Positions 1-9,069 are shown, counted from the stretch's first letter. The stretch: DNA of 64,000 bases from Microbacterium dextranolyticum (GCF_016907295.1 NZ_JAFBBR010000001.1:2604001-2668000); one strand, 5' to 3'. Made by a program: numbers and translations. Notes: generated by a model not told the origin, from the letters alone.

Positions 1-2507
1 TCCGCAACGATCGCCCGCGACCACGCGCCCCGCGCGAACGTGTTCGTCCCCGGCAACAACGCCGTCACCGTCGACGACGACCCGTCCTGCAGATAGATGT
101 TCACCCGCTGCGTGCTCATCCCCTGACCACCCCACGGATTCTGGATCTGCCCCGCCGTGGACACCACGAACCGCACGACATCACCGTCGCGATACACACC
201 CAGACCCGTCAGATCGAGGCTTCCGGGATTGAAAGCAGCATCCGACGGATACGCATACCCACCCGGACCGTGATCATCACCCGCCGGATCACTCAACGAC
301 CCCACCAGATCCCCGAACGCCACCACCGACCGCTGCACACGCGACGTCAACCCCGACGCCCCCGTCGCCACAACCTCCACCGAGTGGCGCCCCACGGGGA
401 CCACCACCGACGCGCGAAACACACCGCCCGACACCACAGCCACCGACGACACACCATCGATGTGGACCGCGACCGCGGGGGCATTCGTCCGCCCCGAGAC
501 CACGATCGAGCGCGACGTGAGCACAGAAGCATCGGTAGGGGTGTCGACGGTCAACTGCGGGGGTGACGGAGGAGTCGCAGTGGCGTTCCAGTTCGCGTCG
601 ACGTCGGCACCGAACGCGAGACGTCCGAGCTGCCCGACCCCCCAGTTCGCGGATGAACCCGCCTTCACGACGGGCACGCCGCCCACCGTGTAGTCGTGGA
701 GGAGAAGACCTCTGCGGTCGGTCATCTCGTCACCGAGCTGCACCTTCTGTCCGCTCGCGTTGGCATGGGCCACGAACGTGCTCGCCTGCGCCGGCGGATC
801 GAGCTGGTTCCAGGCATCCACCGCGAACCCGTCGATCCGGATGTTCTCCGTGTTCGACTGGGCGAACACGCGCAGCCCGCAGTTGACGGCTCCCTCGACA
901 CGCGTGCCGGTGAAGGTCATGTTCTTCACGGTCTGTCCGGGGTCGGCGTAAGACGTCGATCCCATGTCCTGCCAGGCCGAGGACGAGTTGAAGACGCAGG
1001 TGTTGAACTTCACGTCGTTCCAGCCCATGCGGTTGTGGATGACGTCGGTGTCCGACACGGACACCCCGTCGATCGACCGCGGGCCCCACCCCCATTGGAA
1101 GACCGGACCGTTCTCGTTCTTCCAGATGACCGTGCGTCGGATGTCGAGATCGCTGTGATAGAGCTTCAGCACGTCGTCGTTCGCGTGGAAGAAGGTGTCG
1201 CGCATCGTGCCGTGCGGGTAGAGCTCGATGCCGTCGGTCTGCCAGTACCAGCTGCCGACCTGCTTGTAGTTGGAGACGTCCATCCGGAAGTTCTGCGGCT
1301 CGACCTCGACGCCGTTCTGGAACGAGTAGACGACGAAGGAGTGGTACGGCGGGGCGTTGACGGTGACGCCTTCCAGGTCGAGCGTCTGGTTCGTGTACGG
1401 CGATGCCGACAGTTGCAGCATCTTGACGCACGAACCGTGACAGTTCGAGCCGGTGCTGTGCGTGTACCCGGGCTGGGTCGTGTCAGCCTCGTAGACGTAC
1501 TGCTCCCCGGAGAGCACTCCGCGACCCGTCACCTTGTACTGCGAGACACTGTCCGAGCCGGGAAACGAGAAGGCACCCTTCACATAGGCTCCCGGGGCGA
1601 TGTAGATCCAGCGCACCCGGTTGGGCAGCGACGCCCGGTAGCCGGAGCCCATGTAATAGGTTCCCGGCGCGAAGTACACGATGTCGGCATCGATCGAGTC
1701 GAGGTTGGTGACCGGTCCCGGCTGCGGGCGGTAGATGGTGCCGTCTGCTTCCGTCGGCACGGTTCGGGTGCGCTCGTCGGTCGTGAGCTTCGGGTTCGCG
1801 AAGACGAGCATCGCGTTGCGGGGCTCCTCCTCCACGAAACGATTGCCCTGCGCGCTCGTTGTCAGCGCCCCGTCGGCGGCCGCACTGTAGACCTTCATCT
1901 GCTGGGGAGCGAACTCGACCGAGAAGCGATAGCCCTGCGGACTGTAGGGCACCTTGACCCGGATGGACGACGAGTCGACGACCTGCTTCTCCCACGAGAG
2001 GGAGCTCGGCCGGATGATCACGTCGTCTGCGGAGGTGATCGGCTGAGATGTCTCCAACGTCACCGTGACCCAGACGTCCTGCGCGTATTCGAAGCTCGTC
2101 CAGCTCATCGACAGGTCGTTGTCGGCGGCGAACTCCGCCCCGTCCTGACCGCTGTAGCCGACCTTGCCGTTTCCGTTGCGCGGGACGTTCATGTAGACGA
2201 ACGATCGGTGCGCGGCGCTCTCATCGGATGCCGTGGCGACGGCGGCCGAGTAGTACGGGGAGCGCCGGACGACGTCGCCGCCGACGGGCCCTGTCGTGGC
2301 GGTGGCGTTCGCGTGGTCCCACGTCGTCAGCGCATCGCTGTCGACGGGCCCCGAGACCGTCTGCCCCAGGGCAGCACGCGGCGCGAGGGGCGCCACCGCG
2401 CCGGATCCGCCCGGTGCGGCGGATGCCGACGCACCGGGCGACAGCGCAGACCCGACGATCGCGACAGCGATCGCCATGCCGACGAGTGTGATTCGAGTAC
2501 CGCTCAT
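1..2507 (-). CDS. Secreted GH49 dextranase-like enzyme with glucodextranase-type C-terminal module (partial, 3' end outside window)
   Basis: Reading from the ATG at 2507 gives 835 residues with no stop before the window edge. An AAGGAG site sits 5 bases before the start. Residues 1-30 form a signal peptide. The GH49 core carries D425 in WQTDGIEL and D444-D445 in HANDDVLKL. The 19-residue spacing matches the catalytic Asp376/395/396 of known GH49 dextranases. From about residue 735, after an Ig-like stretch, comes a DPAGDDHGPGGY module resembling the C-terminal domain of glucodextranase. Known family role: endo-hydrolysis of alpha-1,6 glucan outside the cell. It is the last visible gene of the sugar operon, 51 bases after the GH13 gene. 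Isopullulanase is the other GH49 activity, but the neighbours favour dextran. Confidence 0.85.
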   Translation of the reverse strand, partial: MSGTRITLVGMAIAVAIVGSALSPGASASAAPGGSGAVAPLAPRAALGQTVSGPVDSDALTTWDHANATATTGPVGGDVVRRSPYYSAAVATASDESAAHRSFVYMNVPRNGNGKVGYSGQDGAEFAADNDLSMSWTSFEYAQDVWVTVTLETSQPITSADDVIIRPSSLSWEKQVVDSSSIRVKVPYSPQGYRFSVEFAPQQMKVYSAAADGALTTSAQGNRFVEEEPRNAMLVFANPKLTTDERTRTVPTEADGTIYRPQPGPVTNLDSIDADIVYFAPGTYYMGSGYRASLPNRVRWIYIAPGAYVKGAFSFPGSDSVSQYKVTGRGVLSGEQYVYEADTTQPGYTHSTGSNCHGSCVKMLQLSASPYTNQTLDLEGVTVNAPPYHSFVVYSFQNGVEVEPQNFRMDVSNYKQVGSWYWQTDGIELYPHGTMRDTFFHANDDVLKLYHSDLDIRRTVIWKNENGPVFQWGWGPRSIDGVSVSDTDVIHNRMGWNDVKFNTCVFNSSSAWQDMGSTSYADPGQTVKNMTFTGTRVEGAVNCGLRVFAQSNTENIRIDGFAVDAWNQLDPPAQASTFVAHANASGQKVQLGDEMTDRRGLLLHDYTVGGVPVVKAGSSANWGVGQLGRLAFGADVDANWNATATPPSPPQLTVDTPTDASVLTSRSIVVSGRTNAPAVAVHIDGVSSVAVVSGGVFRASVVVPVGRHSVEVVATGASGLTSRVQRSVVAFGDLVGSLSDPAGDDHGPGGYAYPSDAAFNPGSLDLTGLGVYRDGDVVRFVVSTAGQIQNPWGGQGMSTQRVNIYLQDGSSSTVTALLPGTNTFARGAWSRAIVA

Positions 2508-2558
2508 AATGCTCCTTGACGCCGTTGTCAGTGGATGGAATGGGTCGAACGCGAACGA

Positions 2559-4271
2559 TCACATGGAGGAGAGCACGCGCGCCTCCCACGGGCGCAGCCG
2601 AGGGCCGTGCGCGTCCGGGTAGTTCGCCAGGACCGGCGACACGTGGTTCCACGACGCGGGCAGCGCCGCGTCGAGCGTGTCGTCGGAGAGGTTGGTGACG
2701 ACGAACAGACGCTCTGTGTCGAGAGATCTCTCGAACGCGAAGATCGCCGGGTCACCGGCATCCACACGCGCGAACGTGCCGAGAGCGATGACCGCGCGCT
2801 CGTGCCGAAGCGCGATCAGCCGCTGGTAGTACGCGAAGACCGAGTCGGGGTCGTCGTACTGCGCGTCGGCGTTCAGCCAGGTGTGATTGGGATTGACCTC
2901 GATCCACGGCCGTCCCTTGGTGAAACCGGCCTGTGCGCCGCCGGTCCACTGCACCGGTGTGCGTGCGTTGTCGCGACCGTTGACGCGCAGCCCGTCGAGC
3001 ACGTCGGCCGGGTCGAGGCCCCGCTCCCCCGCTCGCGCGAAGAAGTTCAGGCTCTCGATATCGCGGAACGCGTCGAGGGTCGGGAACGACCCGTTGGTCA
3101 TGCCGATCTCTTCACCCTGGTAGATATAGGGCGTGCCGCGCTGCAGATGCAGCATCGTCGCCAGCGCCGTCGCCGACTGACGCCAGAACTCTCCGTCGTT
3201 GCCGAAGCGCGACACGGTGCGCGGCTGGTCGTGATTCGAGAGATAGAGGCTGTTCCAGCCGGTCTCACCGAGGGCATCCTGCCATTTCGTGAGCGAGGCG
3301 GCGAGCGCGCCCGGCGCCAGAGGGCGCGGGTCGAACTTCGTCGAGCCGTGATCGAGGCCGACGTGCTCGAACTGGAACACCATGTCGAGTTCGCGGCGCG
3401 CCGGGTCGGTGGTCAGGAGGGCTTCCTCCGTCGTGACGCCGGGCATCTCGCCCACGGTCAGCAGCGCGTCGCGCCCATCGAAGACCTCGCGGCGCATCTC
3501 CCGCAGGAACTCGTGCAGGCGCGGTCCGTGGGAATAGTGCGCGAAGCCGTCACCGCGGCCGGTCGCCGGGTCGGGCTCGGCATCCGGGAGCGTCGTGTCC
3601 TTCGAGATGAGGTTGATGACGTCCATGCGGAAACCGTCGATGCCGCGGTCGAGCCACCACCGCATCATCCCGTGCACGGCGGCGCGGACCTCGGGGTTCT
3701 CCCAGTTGAGGTCGGGCTGCTTCGGGTCGAACAGGTGCAGGTAGTACTGACCGGTGGCCTCGTCGAGGCGCCACGTGGGGCCCGAGAAGAACGATTCCCA
3801 GTTCGTGGGCTCGGCACCGGATTGCCCCGCCGCGAAGCCCGGTCGCGGGTCGCGCCACCAGTACCAATCGCGCTTCGGGTTGTCGAGCGAAGAGCGCGAC
3901 TCGACGAACCACGGGTGCTCGTCCGAGGTGTGGTTCACGACGAGATCCATGACGAGCTTCATGCCGCGGGAATGCAGGTCGGCGATGAGCTCGTCGATGT
4001 CGGCGAGCGAGCCGAAGATCGGGTCGATGTCCTGGTAGTCGCTGATGTCGTAGCCGGCATCGGCCTGCGGCGACCGGTAGACGGGCGAGAGCCAGACGAC
4101 GTCGACACCCAGCCGCTGCAGGTGATCGAGCTTGCCGATGATCCCGCGGATGTCGCCGATGCCGTCCGAGTTCCCGTCCGCGAAGCTGCGCGGATACACC
4201 TGGTAGACGACGGCCGACGTCCACCAGGCGGGAGTCACGACCGACACGGCGTCGGGAGTGGTGAGGGTCAT
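2559..4271 (-). CDS. GH13 oligo-1,6-glucosidase-type alpha-glucosidase
   Basis: 570 residues, the usual length for GH13 oligo-1,6-glucosidases. The (beta/alpha)8 motifs are all present: DLVVNHT near 109-115, nucleophile D217 in GFRMDVIN, acid/base E275 in VGEMPG and D348 in SNHDQP. The Val after the nucleophile is the known marker of alpha-1,6 rather than alpha-1,4 specificity in this family. There is no signal peptide, so the enzyme should act in the cytoplasm on imported isomaltooligosaccharides. The start at 4271 overlaps the stop of the upstream permease (ATGA), so the two are translationally coupled. Together with the downstream GH49 enzyme it completes an outside-cut, import, inside-cut pathway (inference). 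Confidence 0.93.
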   Translation of the reverse strand: MTLTTPDAVSVVTPAWWTSAVVYQVYPRSFADGNSDGIGDIRGIIGKLDHLQRLGVDVVWLSPVYRSPQADAGYDISDYQDIDPIFGSLADIDELIADLHSRGMKLVMDLVVNHTSDEHPWFVESRSSLDNPKRDWYWWRDPRPGFAAGQSGAEPTNWESFFSGPTWRLDEATGQYYLHLFDPKQPDLNWENPEVRAAVHGMMRWWLDRGIDGFRMDVINLISKDTTLPDAEPDPATGRGDGFAHYSHGPRLHEFLREMRREVFDGRDALLTVGEMPGVTTEEALLTTDPARRELDMVFQFEHVGLDHGSTKFDPRPLAPGALAASLTKWQDALGETGWNSLYLSNHDQPRTVSRFGNDGEFWRQSATALATMLHLQRGTPYIYQGEEIGMTNGSFPTLDAFRDIESLNFFARAGERGLDPADVLDGLRVNGRDNARTPVQWTGGAQAGFTKGRPWIEVNPNHTWLNADAQYDDPDSVFAYYQRLIALRHERAVIALGTFARVDAGDPAIFAFERSLDTERLFVVTNLSDDTLDAALPASWNHVSPVLANYPDAHGPRLRPWEARVLSSM

Positions 4272-5176
4272 TTGATGGCTCCGATATTGACGCCGCGCAT
4301 GAGGGTGCGCTGGAAGATCAGGAAGAAGATGAAAGCCGGCAGGATGCCCGCCAACGACGCGGCGGCGAGCGCCGTCGGGTCGCTGGTGTACTGCCCGCTC
4401 AGCGCGCCGAGCGCGACCGACACGGTCTGGTTCGCCGCACTCGGCAGCAGCACGAGCGGCAGGAAGAAGTCGTTCCACGTCCAGATGAAGAAGAACGTGA
4501 CGAGCACCGCGAGGGTCGGGCGCGTCAGCGGCAGCACGATACGCAAGAGGATCTGCGTGCGCGATGCGCCGTCGATGCGGGCGGCCTCGAGCACTTCGGC
4601 GGGGAACGAGCCCAGCACGGAGGCGAGCATGTACGTGCCGAATGCGCTCTGCAGCACGGCGAGGATGATGATCACGCCCAGCTGGGTGTCGTAGAGCCCG
4701 AGGCTGCGCGTGAGGATGAACAGCGGGTAGACCAGCGCCTCCTGCGGGATCGTGAAGGCGAGCATGAAGACCGCGAGGATCCACACCCGCCCCTTGATCC
4801 GGCCGATGCCGATCGCATAGGCGCTCAGCAGGCTGATCGCCGCGGCGATGAGGGCGACGCTACCGCTGATGATGACGCTGTTGAGGAGCTTCTGGTTGAA
4901 GTTGACGCCGGCCCAGAAGTCGAGCAGCGCCTGGAAGTTCAGGGTGGTGGGCAGCGCCAGCGGACCGTCCTGGATGTACTCCGAGCCGGGCTTGAAGGCG
5001 TTGATGAGCGCCAGCCAGAACGGGAAGAGCATCAGCAGGGCGCAGACGGCCACCACGATCAGCACGACCCAGCCGCTGACTCCGCGGCGCAGGTGCCCCT
5101 TGCTCTTACGAACCGCCGGCGGCACGGATGCCGGGACGGAGGCGGGCGTCGCCGTTTCGACGGTCTGGACGGTCAT
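4268..5176 (-). CDS. Sugar ABC transporter permease, MalG-type
   Basis: 302 residues with six predicted membrane segments after a cytoplasmic Pro/Ala-rich head. The EAA loop (EAARIDGASRTQILLRIVLP) that docks the ATPase is clear in the C-terminal half. This is the MalG/GanQ-type second permease of CUT1 carbohydrate importers. Start ATG 5176 overlaps the stop of the other permease by four bases, and its own stop overlaps the GH13 start, so all are one operon. No ATPase gene is present here. CUT1 systems in actinobacteria often share a single MsiK-type ATPase coded elsewhere (known), which probably applies here (inference). Confidence 0.93.
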   Translation of the reverse strand: MTVQTVETATPASVPASVPPAVRKSKGHLRRGVSGWVVLIVVAVCALLMLFPFWLALINAFKPGSEYIQDGPLALPTTLNFQALLDFWAGVNFNQKLLNSVIISGSVALIAAAISLLSAYAIGIGRIKGRVWILAVFMLAFTIPQEALVYPLFILTRSLGLYDTQLGVIIILAVLQSAFGTYMLASVLGSFPAEVLEAARIDGASRTQILLRIVLPLTRPTLAVLVTFFFIWTWNDFFLPLVLLPSAANQTVSVALGALSGQYTSDPTALAAASLAGILPAFIFFLIFQRTLMRGVNIGAIK

Positions 5177-6114
5177 TTCTCGAACCCTTCCGAGCTGCGG
5201 GTCTGGAACAGGAGCAGCCCGACGGCGACGATGGTCACGACCAGCGCCAGCACGGTGGCGACGGCCGCGCCGTAGCCGACCTGGGTGGTGGTGAAGAAGT
5301 TGTAGAAGGAGAAGTAGGCGGGAACGATGGTGCTCGTGCCCGGTCCTCCCTTGGTCAGCACGAAGATCGGGGCGAACACCTTCAGAGCGGCGACACTCGT
5401 CGTGATCACCACGACGGCGATCTCGGGGCGCAGCTGGTTCAGCGTGATCACCCGGAAGCGGGTCATCCACCCGGCGCCGTCGAGCTCGGCCGCCTCGTAG
5501 AGCGAGGGGTCGACACGCGAGAGACCGGCCATGAAGATGACGACCGTGTAGCCGATCTGCAGCCAGATCAACACGTTGACGACGGCGAAGATGGCGATGC
5601 TGGGGTCGCCGAGCCAGTTCTGCCGCAGTGCGGAGAGGCCGAGCGCGTCGAGGATGCTGTTGATGACGCCGTACTCGGGCTGGTACATCCACTTCCAGAG
5701 CACACCGGCCACCGCGATCGGGAGGATCTGCGGCAGGTAGAACATCGCGCGCATGATGCTGGAAGCCCGGCTGCCGAAGCGCGGGGCGATGTAGTCGAAC
5801 AGCACCGCGGCGATCAGCACGCCGAAGATCGTGGGGATGATCGCCATCGCGACGATGAAGACGAGGCTGTTGAGGAACGAGGTCCAGAACGTCGGGTCGG
5901 CGAACAAACGGGTGTAGTTGTCGAAACCGATGAACTGCGGGGTGCCGACACCGCGGTAGCGGGTGAGGCTCAGATACACGTTCATCCCGAAGGGGACGAG
6001 CACCACCGCGGCGAAGCCGATGGCTCCGGGGATGAGGTAGGCCCAGTATCCGCCGGCCGGCTCGAGCCGATTGCGCCCGGTCGTTCGCGGCGCTTTGGCG
6101 GTCATTGTGGTCAT
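5173..6114 (-). CDS. Sugar ABC transporter permease, MalF-type
   Basis: 313 residues, six membrane segments, with the EAA loop EAAELDGAGWMTRFRVITL in the C-terminal half. It is the MalF-type partner of the downstream permease in a CUT1 importer. The ATG at 6114 is preceded by AGGAG about 12 bases upstream; a second ATG at 6105 is possible and would remove only three residues. It lies 64 bases after the binding-protein gene and overlaps the next permease by four bases (ATGA). Substrate specificity is inferred from the neighbouring alpha-1,6-glucan hydrolases, not from the permease itself. Confidence 0.92.
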   Translation of the reverse strand: MTTMTAKAPRTTGRNRLEPAGGYWAYLIPGAIGFAAVVLVPFGMNVYLSLTRYRGVGTPQFIGFDNYTRLFADPTFWTSFLNSLVFIVAMAIIPTIFGVLIAAVLFDYIAPRFGSRASSIMRAMFYLPQILPIAVAGVLWKWMYQPEYGVINSILDALGLSALRQNWLGDPSIAIFAVVNVLIWLQIGYTVVIFMAGLSRVDPSLYEAAELDGAGWMTRFRVITLNQLRPEIAVVVITTSVAALKVFAPIFVLTKGGPGTSTIVPAYFSFYNFFTTTQVGYGAAVATVLALVVTIVAVGLLLFQTRSSEGFEK

Positions 6115-6178
6115 GGTTCGACTTCTCTCCTGCCCGCGGTGGGCGGCGGCGTTCGGGTCGCCGCCGCCCACCGTCGGA

Positions 6179-7483
6179 TCAATGTCCGGCGTCCTTGCGG
6201 CCCTGGTCGTAGGCGGCCTGGATGCTCTCGACAGCCTGCTGCGGGGTCTTCGTGCCCTGCACGAGCGCGGTGGTGTTCTGGATCAGCACGTCGTTGAGTC
6301 CGGCGACCGGCCAGTCGGGGTACCAGGCGAGACCGCCGTCGGTGGCATCCTGCAGCTTGTTGAACTGCTCGGTGACGAGCTTCCCGGTGGGCGAGGTGAT
6401 CTTCGACGCATCGGCGGAGACGGGCACCTGGCCGGACTCACCGAGGTAGCTCTGGATCTCGTCGCTCATCGTGATGTCGATGAAGTCGTACGCGAGCTTC
6501 TTGTTCTTCGCCTTCTCGGGGACGACCCAGAGGTTTCCGCCCGAACCGGGCGCGTAATTCGTGCCCGGGAAGAGGAACTGGTCGAAGGAGAAGTCCTTGA
6601 CCTCCTTGTCGAACTGACCGGCCCACCAGGTGCCCGAGTAGAAGATCGGGTAGGTGCCGGCGATGAACGCGTTGCCCGCGTCCTGCGCCGGGATGCCGGT
6701 CGAGTTCTTGCTGATGTAGCCCTTGTTCGTCCAGTCGACGATCTTCTCGGCGGCCTTCTCCCACGCGCTCCAGTCGACGTCGCCGTCGAAGCGCTGGTAG
6801 GCGGCGAGGGACGTGGCGTCCATGTTCTCCAGCGCGAGCTGGTAGAGCAGGTGCACGCCCGGGTAGTCGGCCGAGCCGAGTGCCAGCGGCGTGACGCCGT
6901 TGTCGACGAAAGTCTGCATGTCCTTCTCGAGACCCGCGACCGAGGTCGGGACGGTGAGGTTGTACTTGTCGAAGAGCGACTTGTTGTACCAGACCGGCAC
7001 GTACTCGCCGTAGTTGGTGACGCCGTAGCGCTTGCCCGAGCCCATGAGTCCGTTGTCGTAGAGACCCACGGCCTGCACCGAGTTGTCGACCTTCCAGCCG
7101 CGCTCCTTGGCGACATCGGTCAGGTCGGTCAGAAGACCCGCCTGCGAGACGACACCGGCGGTCGCGTTGCCCTTCAGGTACTCGAGCACATCCGGCGCGT
7201 CGTCGGAGTCGAGCAGCAGCTGCCCCGACTGCTGCATCTGCTCGTACGTCTTGAGCTCGAACTCGACCTTGACGTCGGGGTGCTTCTCTTTGAAGGTGTC
7301 GATCGCCTTGTTCCAGGCCGCCGACAGTGCGGAGTCGTCGTTCTCCCACCACCAGACCTTCAGGGTCTTGCCGTCTTCGTTGCCGCCACCACCGCTGGCG
7401 GAGCATCCGCTCACGCCGAGTGCTGCGACGACGGCGGCTGCGATGGCGACCGCAGCCTTCGTCTTCCGGTTGCTGCTGAACAC
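6179..7483 (-). CDS. Extracellular sugar-binding lipoprotein of ABC importer
   Basis: 434 residues, family 1 solute-binding protein. Residues 1-26 form a lipoprotein signal ending in GVSGC with the lipidated Cys at 27, followed by a Ser/Gly linker. The mature part (KTLKVWWWENDDSALSAAW onward) is typical of CUT1 oligosaccharide binders. The start is GTG at 7483, with GGAGG five bases before it; ATGs around it are out of frame. It is the first gene of the operon and sits opposite the divergent ROK regulator. Likely ligand: isomaltooligosaccharides released by the GH49 enzyme (inference from operon partners). Confidence 0.92.
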   Translation of the reverse strand: MFSSNRKTKAAVAIAAAVVAALGVSGCSASGGGGNEDGKTLKVWWWENDDSALSAAWNKAIDTFKEKHPDVKVEFELKTYEQMQQSGQLLLDSDDAPDVLEYLKGNATAGVVSQAGLLTDLTDVAKERGWKVDNSVQAVGLYDNGLMGSGKRYGVTNYGEYVPVWYNKSLFDKYNLTVPTSVAGLEKDMQTFVDNGVTPLALGSADYPGVHLLYQLALENMDATSLAAYQRFDGDVDWSAWEKAAEKIVDWTNKGYISKNSTGIPAQDAGNAFIAGTYPIFYSGTWWAGQFDKEVKDFSFDQFLFPGTNYAPGSGGNLWVVPEKAKNKKLAYDFIDITMSDEIQSYLGESGQVPVSADASKITSPTGKLVTEQFNKLQDATDGGLAWYPDWPVAGLNDVLIQNTTALVQGTKTPQQAVESIQAAYDQGRKDAGH

Positions 7484-7529
7484 ATTGACCTCCCATGGCC
7501 ATTGGCACGTGCGTCCGTCCTCGGATCGC

Positions 7530-7550
7530 GTAAATATGTTTACTCCAAAC
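7530..7550. promoter_or_regulatory. Candidate ROK operator between regulator and sugar operon
   Basis: GTAAATATGTTTAC (7530-7543) is an AT-rich inverted repeat, GTAAA/TTTAC, in a very GC-rich genome. It overlaps a second inverted repeat GTTTACTCCAAAC (7538-7550). The pair covers the predicted -10 region of the sugar operon, which fits repression by the divergent ROK regulator (inference). Confidence 0.6.
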
Positions 7551-7566
7551 GTATTACCTTCGTCAA
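7537..7566 (-). promoter_or_regulatory. Predicted promoter of the sugar operon
   Basis: On the minus strand TTGACG (7566-7561) is followed after 18 bases by TAAACA (7542-7537), about 54 bases before the GTG of the binding protein. The -35 box is near consensus for a housekeeping sigma factor. The -10 overlaps the palindrome described as the operator. Confidence 0.5.
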
Positions 7567-7629
7567 GACGGCCGACGCTAGGCTGAGGCCGTGGAGTTTT
7601 GTCCACGTGGAGGTATTGGAAGGTCGGAT

Positions 7630-8781
7630 GTGAAGCAGCACCGGTCATGGGACGCCGACGCGGGAGCATCCCTGCCGGTCGCCATCGAAGTCCTGCGGCG
7701 CGGACCGCTCTCTCGCGCGGAGATCGGCCGTCGCCTGGGGTTGTCGCACGCCTCGCTGAGCCGGCTGAGCGCCCCGCTCCTCGAGCGCGGCGTGATCCGC
7801 GACATCGGCGAGCACAACGACGGACGCGTGGGCCGCCCCTCGCGACTTCTCGATGTGGATGCCTCGTCGCATCACTTCCTCGGCGCGAAGGTGCGCGAGA
7901 CGGAGATCATCGCCGCCGTCACCGATCTGCGCGGCGACGTCGTCGACGAACTGCGCACGCCCCTCGGCGACCGCAGCCCCGAGGCGGTCGTCGACCAGAT
8001 CGGTCGAATCCTGACGCACTTCTCGGCGAGCCACACGATCACCGGGATCGGGATCGGCATCGGCGGCGCCGTCTGCGCGCGTCGCACGGTCATCAGCGCC
8101 GCCTTCCTCGGGTGGGAGGACGTGGCCCTCGCCGATCTGATCGAACGGAGCACGTCGGTGCCCGCGCTGGTTGAGAACGACGTCGTCGCGCTGTGCGAAT
8201 ACGAGGATTGGTTCGGCGCAGCTCGCAACGACGAACGCTTCGCGGTGATCACCCTCGGCATCGGAACCGGGTTCGGCATGGTCATCCACGGGGAACCGAT
8301 CGTCAACGACGACTACGGCTTCGGCCTGGTGGGCCACTGGCCGATGGATCCGTCCGGGCCCGTGTGCGCTCAGGGCCACCGCGGGTGCGCCGCGGCCCTG
8401 CTCAATTCCGATGCGATCGCCCGCTACGCGAGCGAGGCGCTAGGTGCCGACACGACGTTCGACGAGACCATACAACTCGCCAGCGAGGGGCAGCCCGCCG
8501 CCCAGCGGATCGTGCACGACGCGGCCCAGGGCCTCGGTGTGCTCGTCGCCGCCGTCTGCAACCTGATCCTGCCCGATCGGATCATCGTCGCCGGCGAGGG
8601 AGTGCGGCTCGCTGAGGTCGGCCTCGACACCCTGATGGGATCGGCGCGGCACTTCCGCGATCCGCGCGCCACGATGCCTCCGCTCACCCTCTCATCCGGC
8701 GACAACAGCGAGTGGGCGCGCGGCGCCGCGGTCCTGGCCATCCAGGCATTCGTCCTCGGCACCGGCGCCGCACGCGCCTGA
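7630..8781 (+). CDS. ROK-family transcriptional regulator
   Basis: 383 residues from GTG 7630, chosen for GGAAGG six bases upstream. A GTG at 7591 would add 13 residues and has a TAGGCT box six bases before it; 7591 may instead be the transcription start. The N-terminus is a winged helix (LSRAEIGRRLGLSHASLSRL) and the rest an ASKHA fold with the ROK signature GIGTGFGMVI. The zinc site of the family, CxCGxxGCxE, is changed here to CAQGHRGCAA (C246 to C253): the second Cys is Gln and the Glu is Ala. It probably represses the divergent dextran/isomaltooligosaccharide operon in response to a sugar (inference). Confidence 0.88.
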   Translation: MKQHRSWDADAGASLPVAIEVLRRGPLSRAEIGRRLGLSHASLSRLSAPLLERGVIRDIGEHNDGRVGRPSRLLDVDASSHHFLGAKVRETEIIAAVTDLRGDVVDELRTPLGDRSPEAVVDQIGRILTHFSASHTITGIGIGIGGAVCARRTVISAAFLGWEDVALADLIERSTSVPALVENDVVALCEYEDWFGAARNDERFAVITLGIGTGFGMVIHGEPIVNDDYGFGLVGHWPMDPSGPVCAQGHRGCAAALLNSDAIARYASEALGADTTFDETIQLASEGQPAAQRIVHDAAQGLGVLVAAVCNLILPDRIIVAGEGVRLAEVGLDTLMGSARHFRDPRATMPPLTLSSGDNSEWARGAAVLAIQAFVLGTGAARA

Positions 8782-8854
8782 ACCACCGGATTCGGGGGCC
8801 GCGAGACGGGCCCTCGACGGCATCGGAATGACCGTCCACGCCCGGAAAACCACG

Positions 8855-8881
8855 AAAGGCCCGCGCATCGCGCGGGCCTTT
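8855..8881. terminator. Bidirectional hairpin terminator between ROK gene and tRNA-Tyr
   Basis: Perfect 12-bp stem AAAGGCCCGCGC (8855-8866) with its complement at 8870-8881 and a 3-base loop. It starts with A-run and ends with T-run, so it can stop both the ROK transcript and the tRNA transcript from the other strand. Confidence 0.88.
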
Positions 8882-8889
8882 CACATCGG

Positions 8890-8971
8890 TGGCGAGTGAG
8901 GGATTCGAACCCCCGAAGTCGAAGACGGCTGATTTACAGTCAGATCCCTTTGGCCACTTGGGTAACTCGCC
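8890..8971 (-). tRNA. tRNA-Tyr (GTA)
   Basis: 82 bases on the minus strand. The 7-bp acceptor stem GGCGAGT (8971-8965) pairs with ACTCGCC (8897-8891), and the discriminator A is at 8890. The anticodon GTA is at 8937-8935 within a CTGACTGTAAATCAG stem-loop. It has the long variable arm usual for bacterial tRNA-Tyr and a GGTTCGAATCC T-arm. CCA is not fully encoded. A weak promoter (TTGTGG at 9021-9016, 18 bases, TGTACA at 8997-8992) lies upstream. Confidence 0.97.
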
Positions 8972-9069
8972 AAGTGCGCACCCGCCCAGCTTGTACAGTC
9001 GACCGGAGGCGCGATCCACAAGCTTACCCGTACGCGGCCGTTACGAAAAACCGACGCCGGAAAACGTGA

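Noticed and set aside
696..2519. 607-residue plus-strand open frame at the GH49 gene
   Set aside because: Composition is Arg/Val/Asp-rich with no family likeness; the minus strand carries a clear secreted enzyme through the same bases.
2535..4694. 719-residue plus-strand open frame opposite the GH13 gene
   Set aside because: Antisense shadow; all GH13 catalytic motifs are on the other strand.
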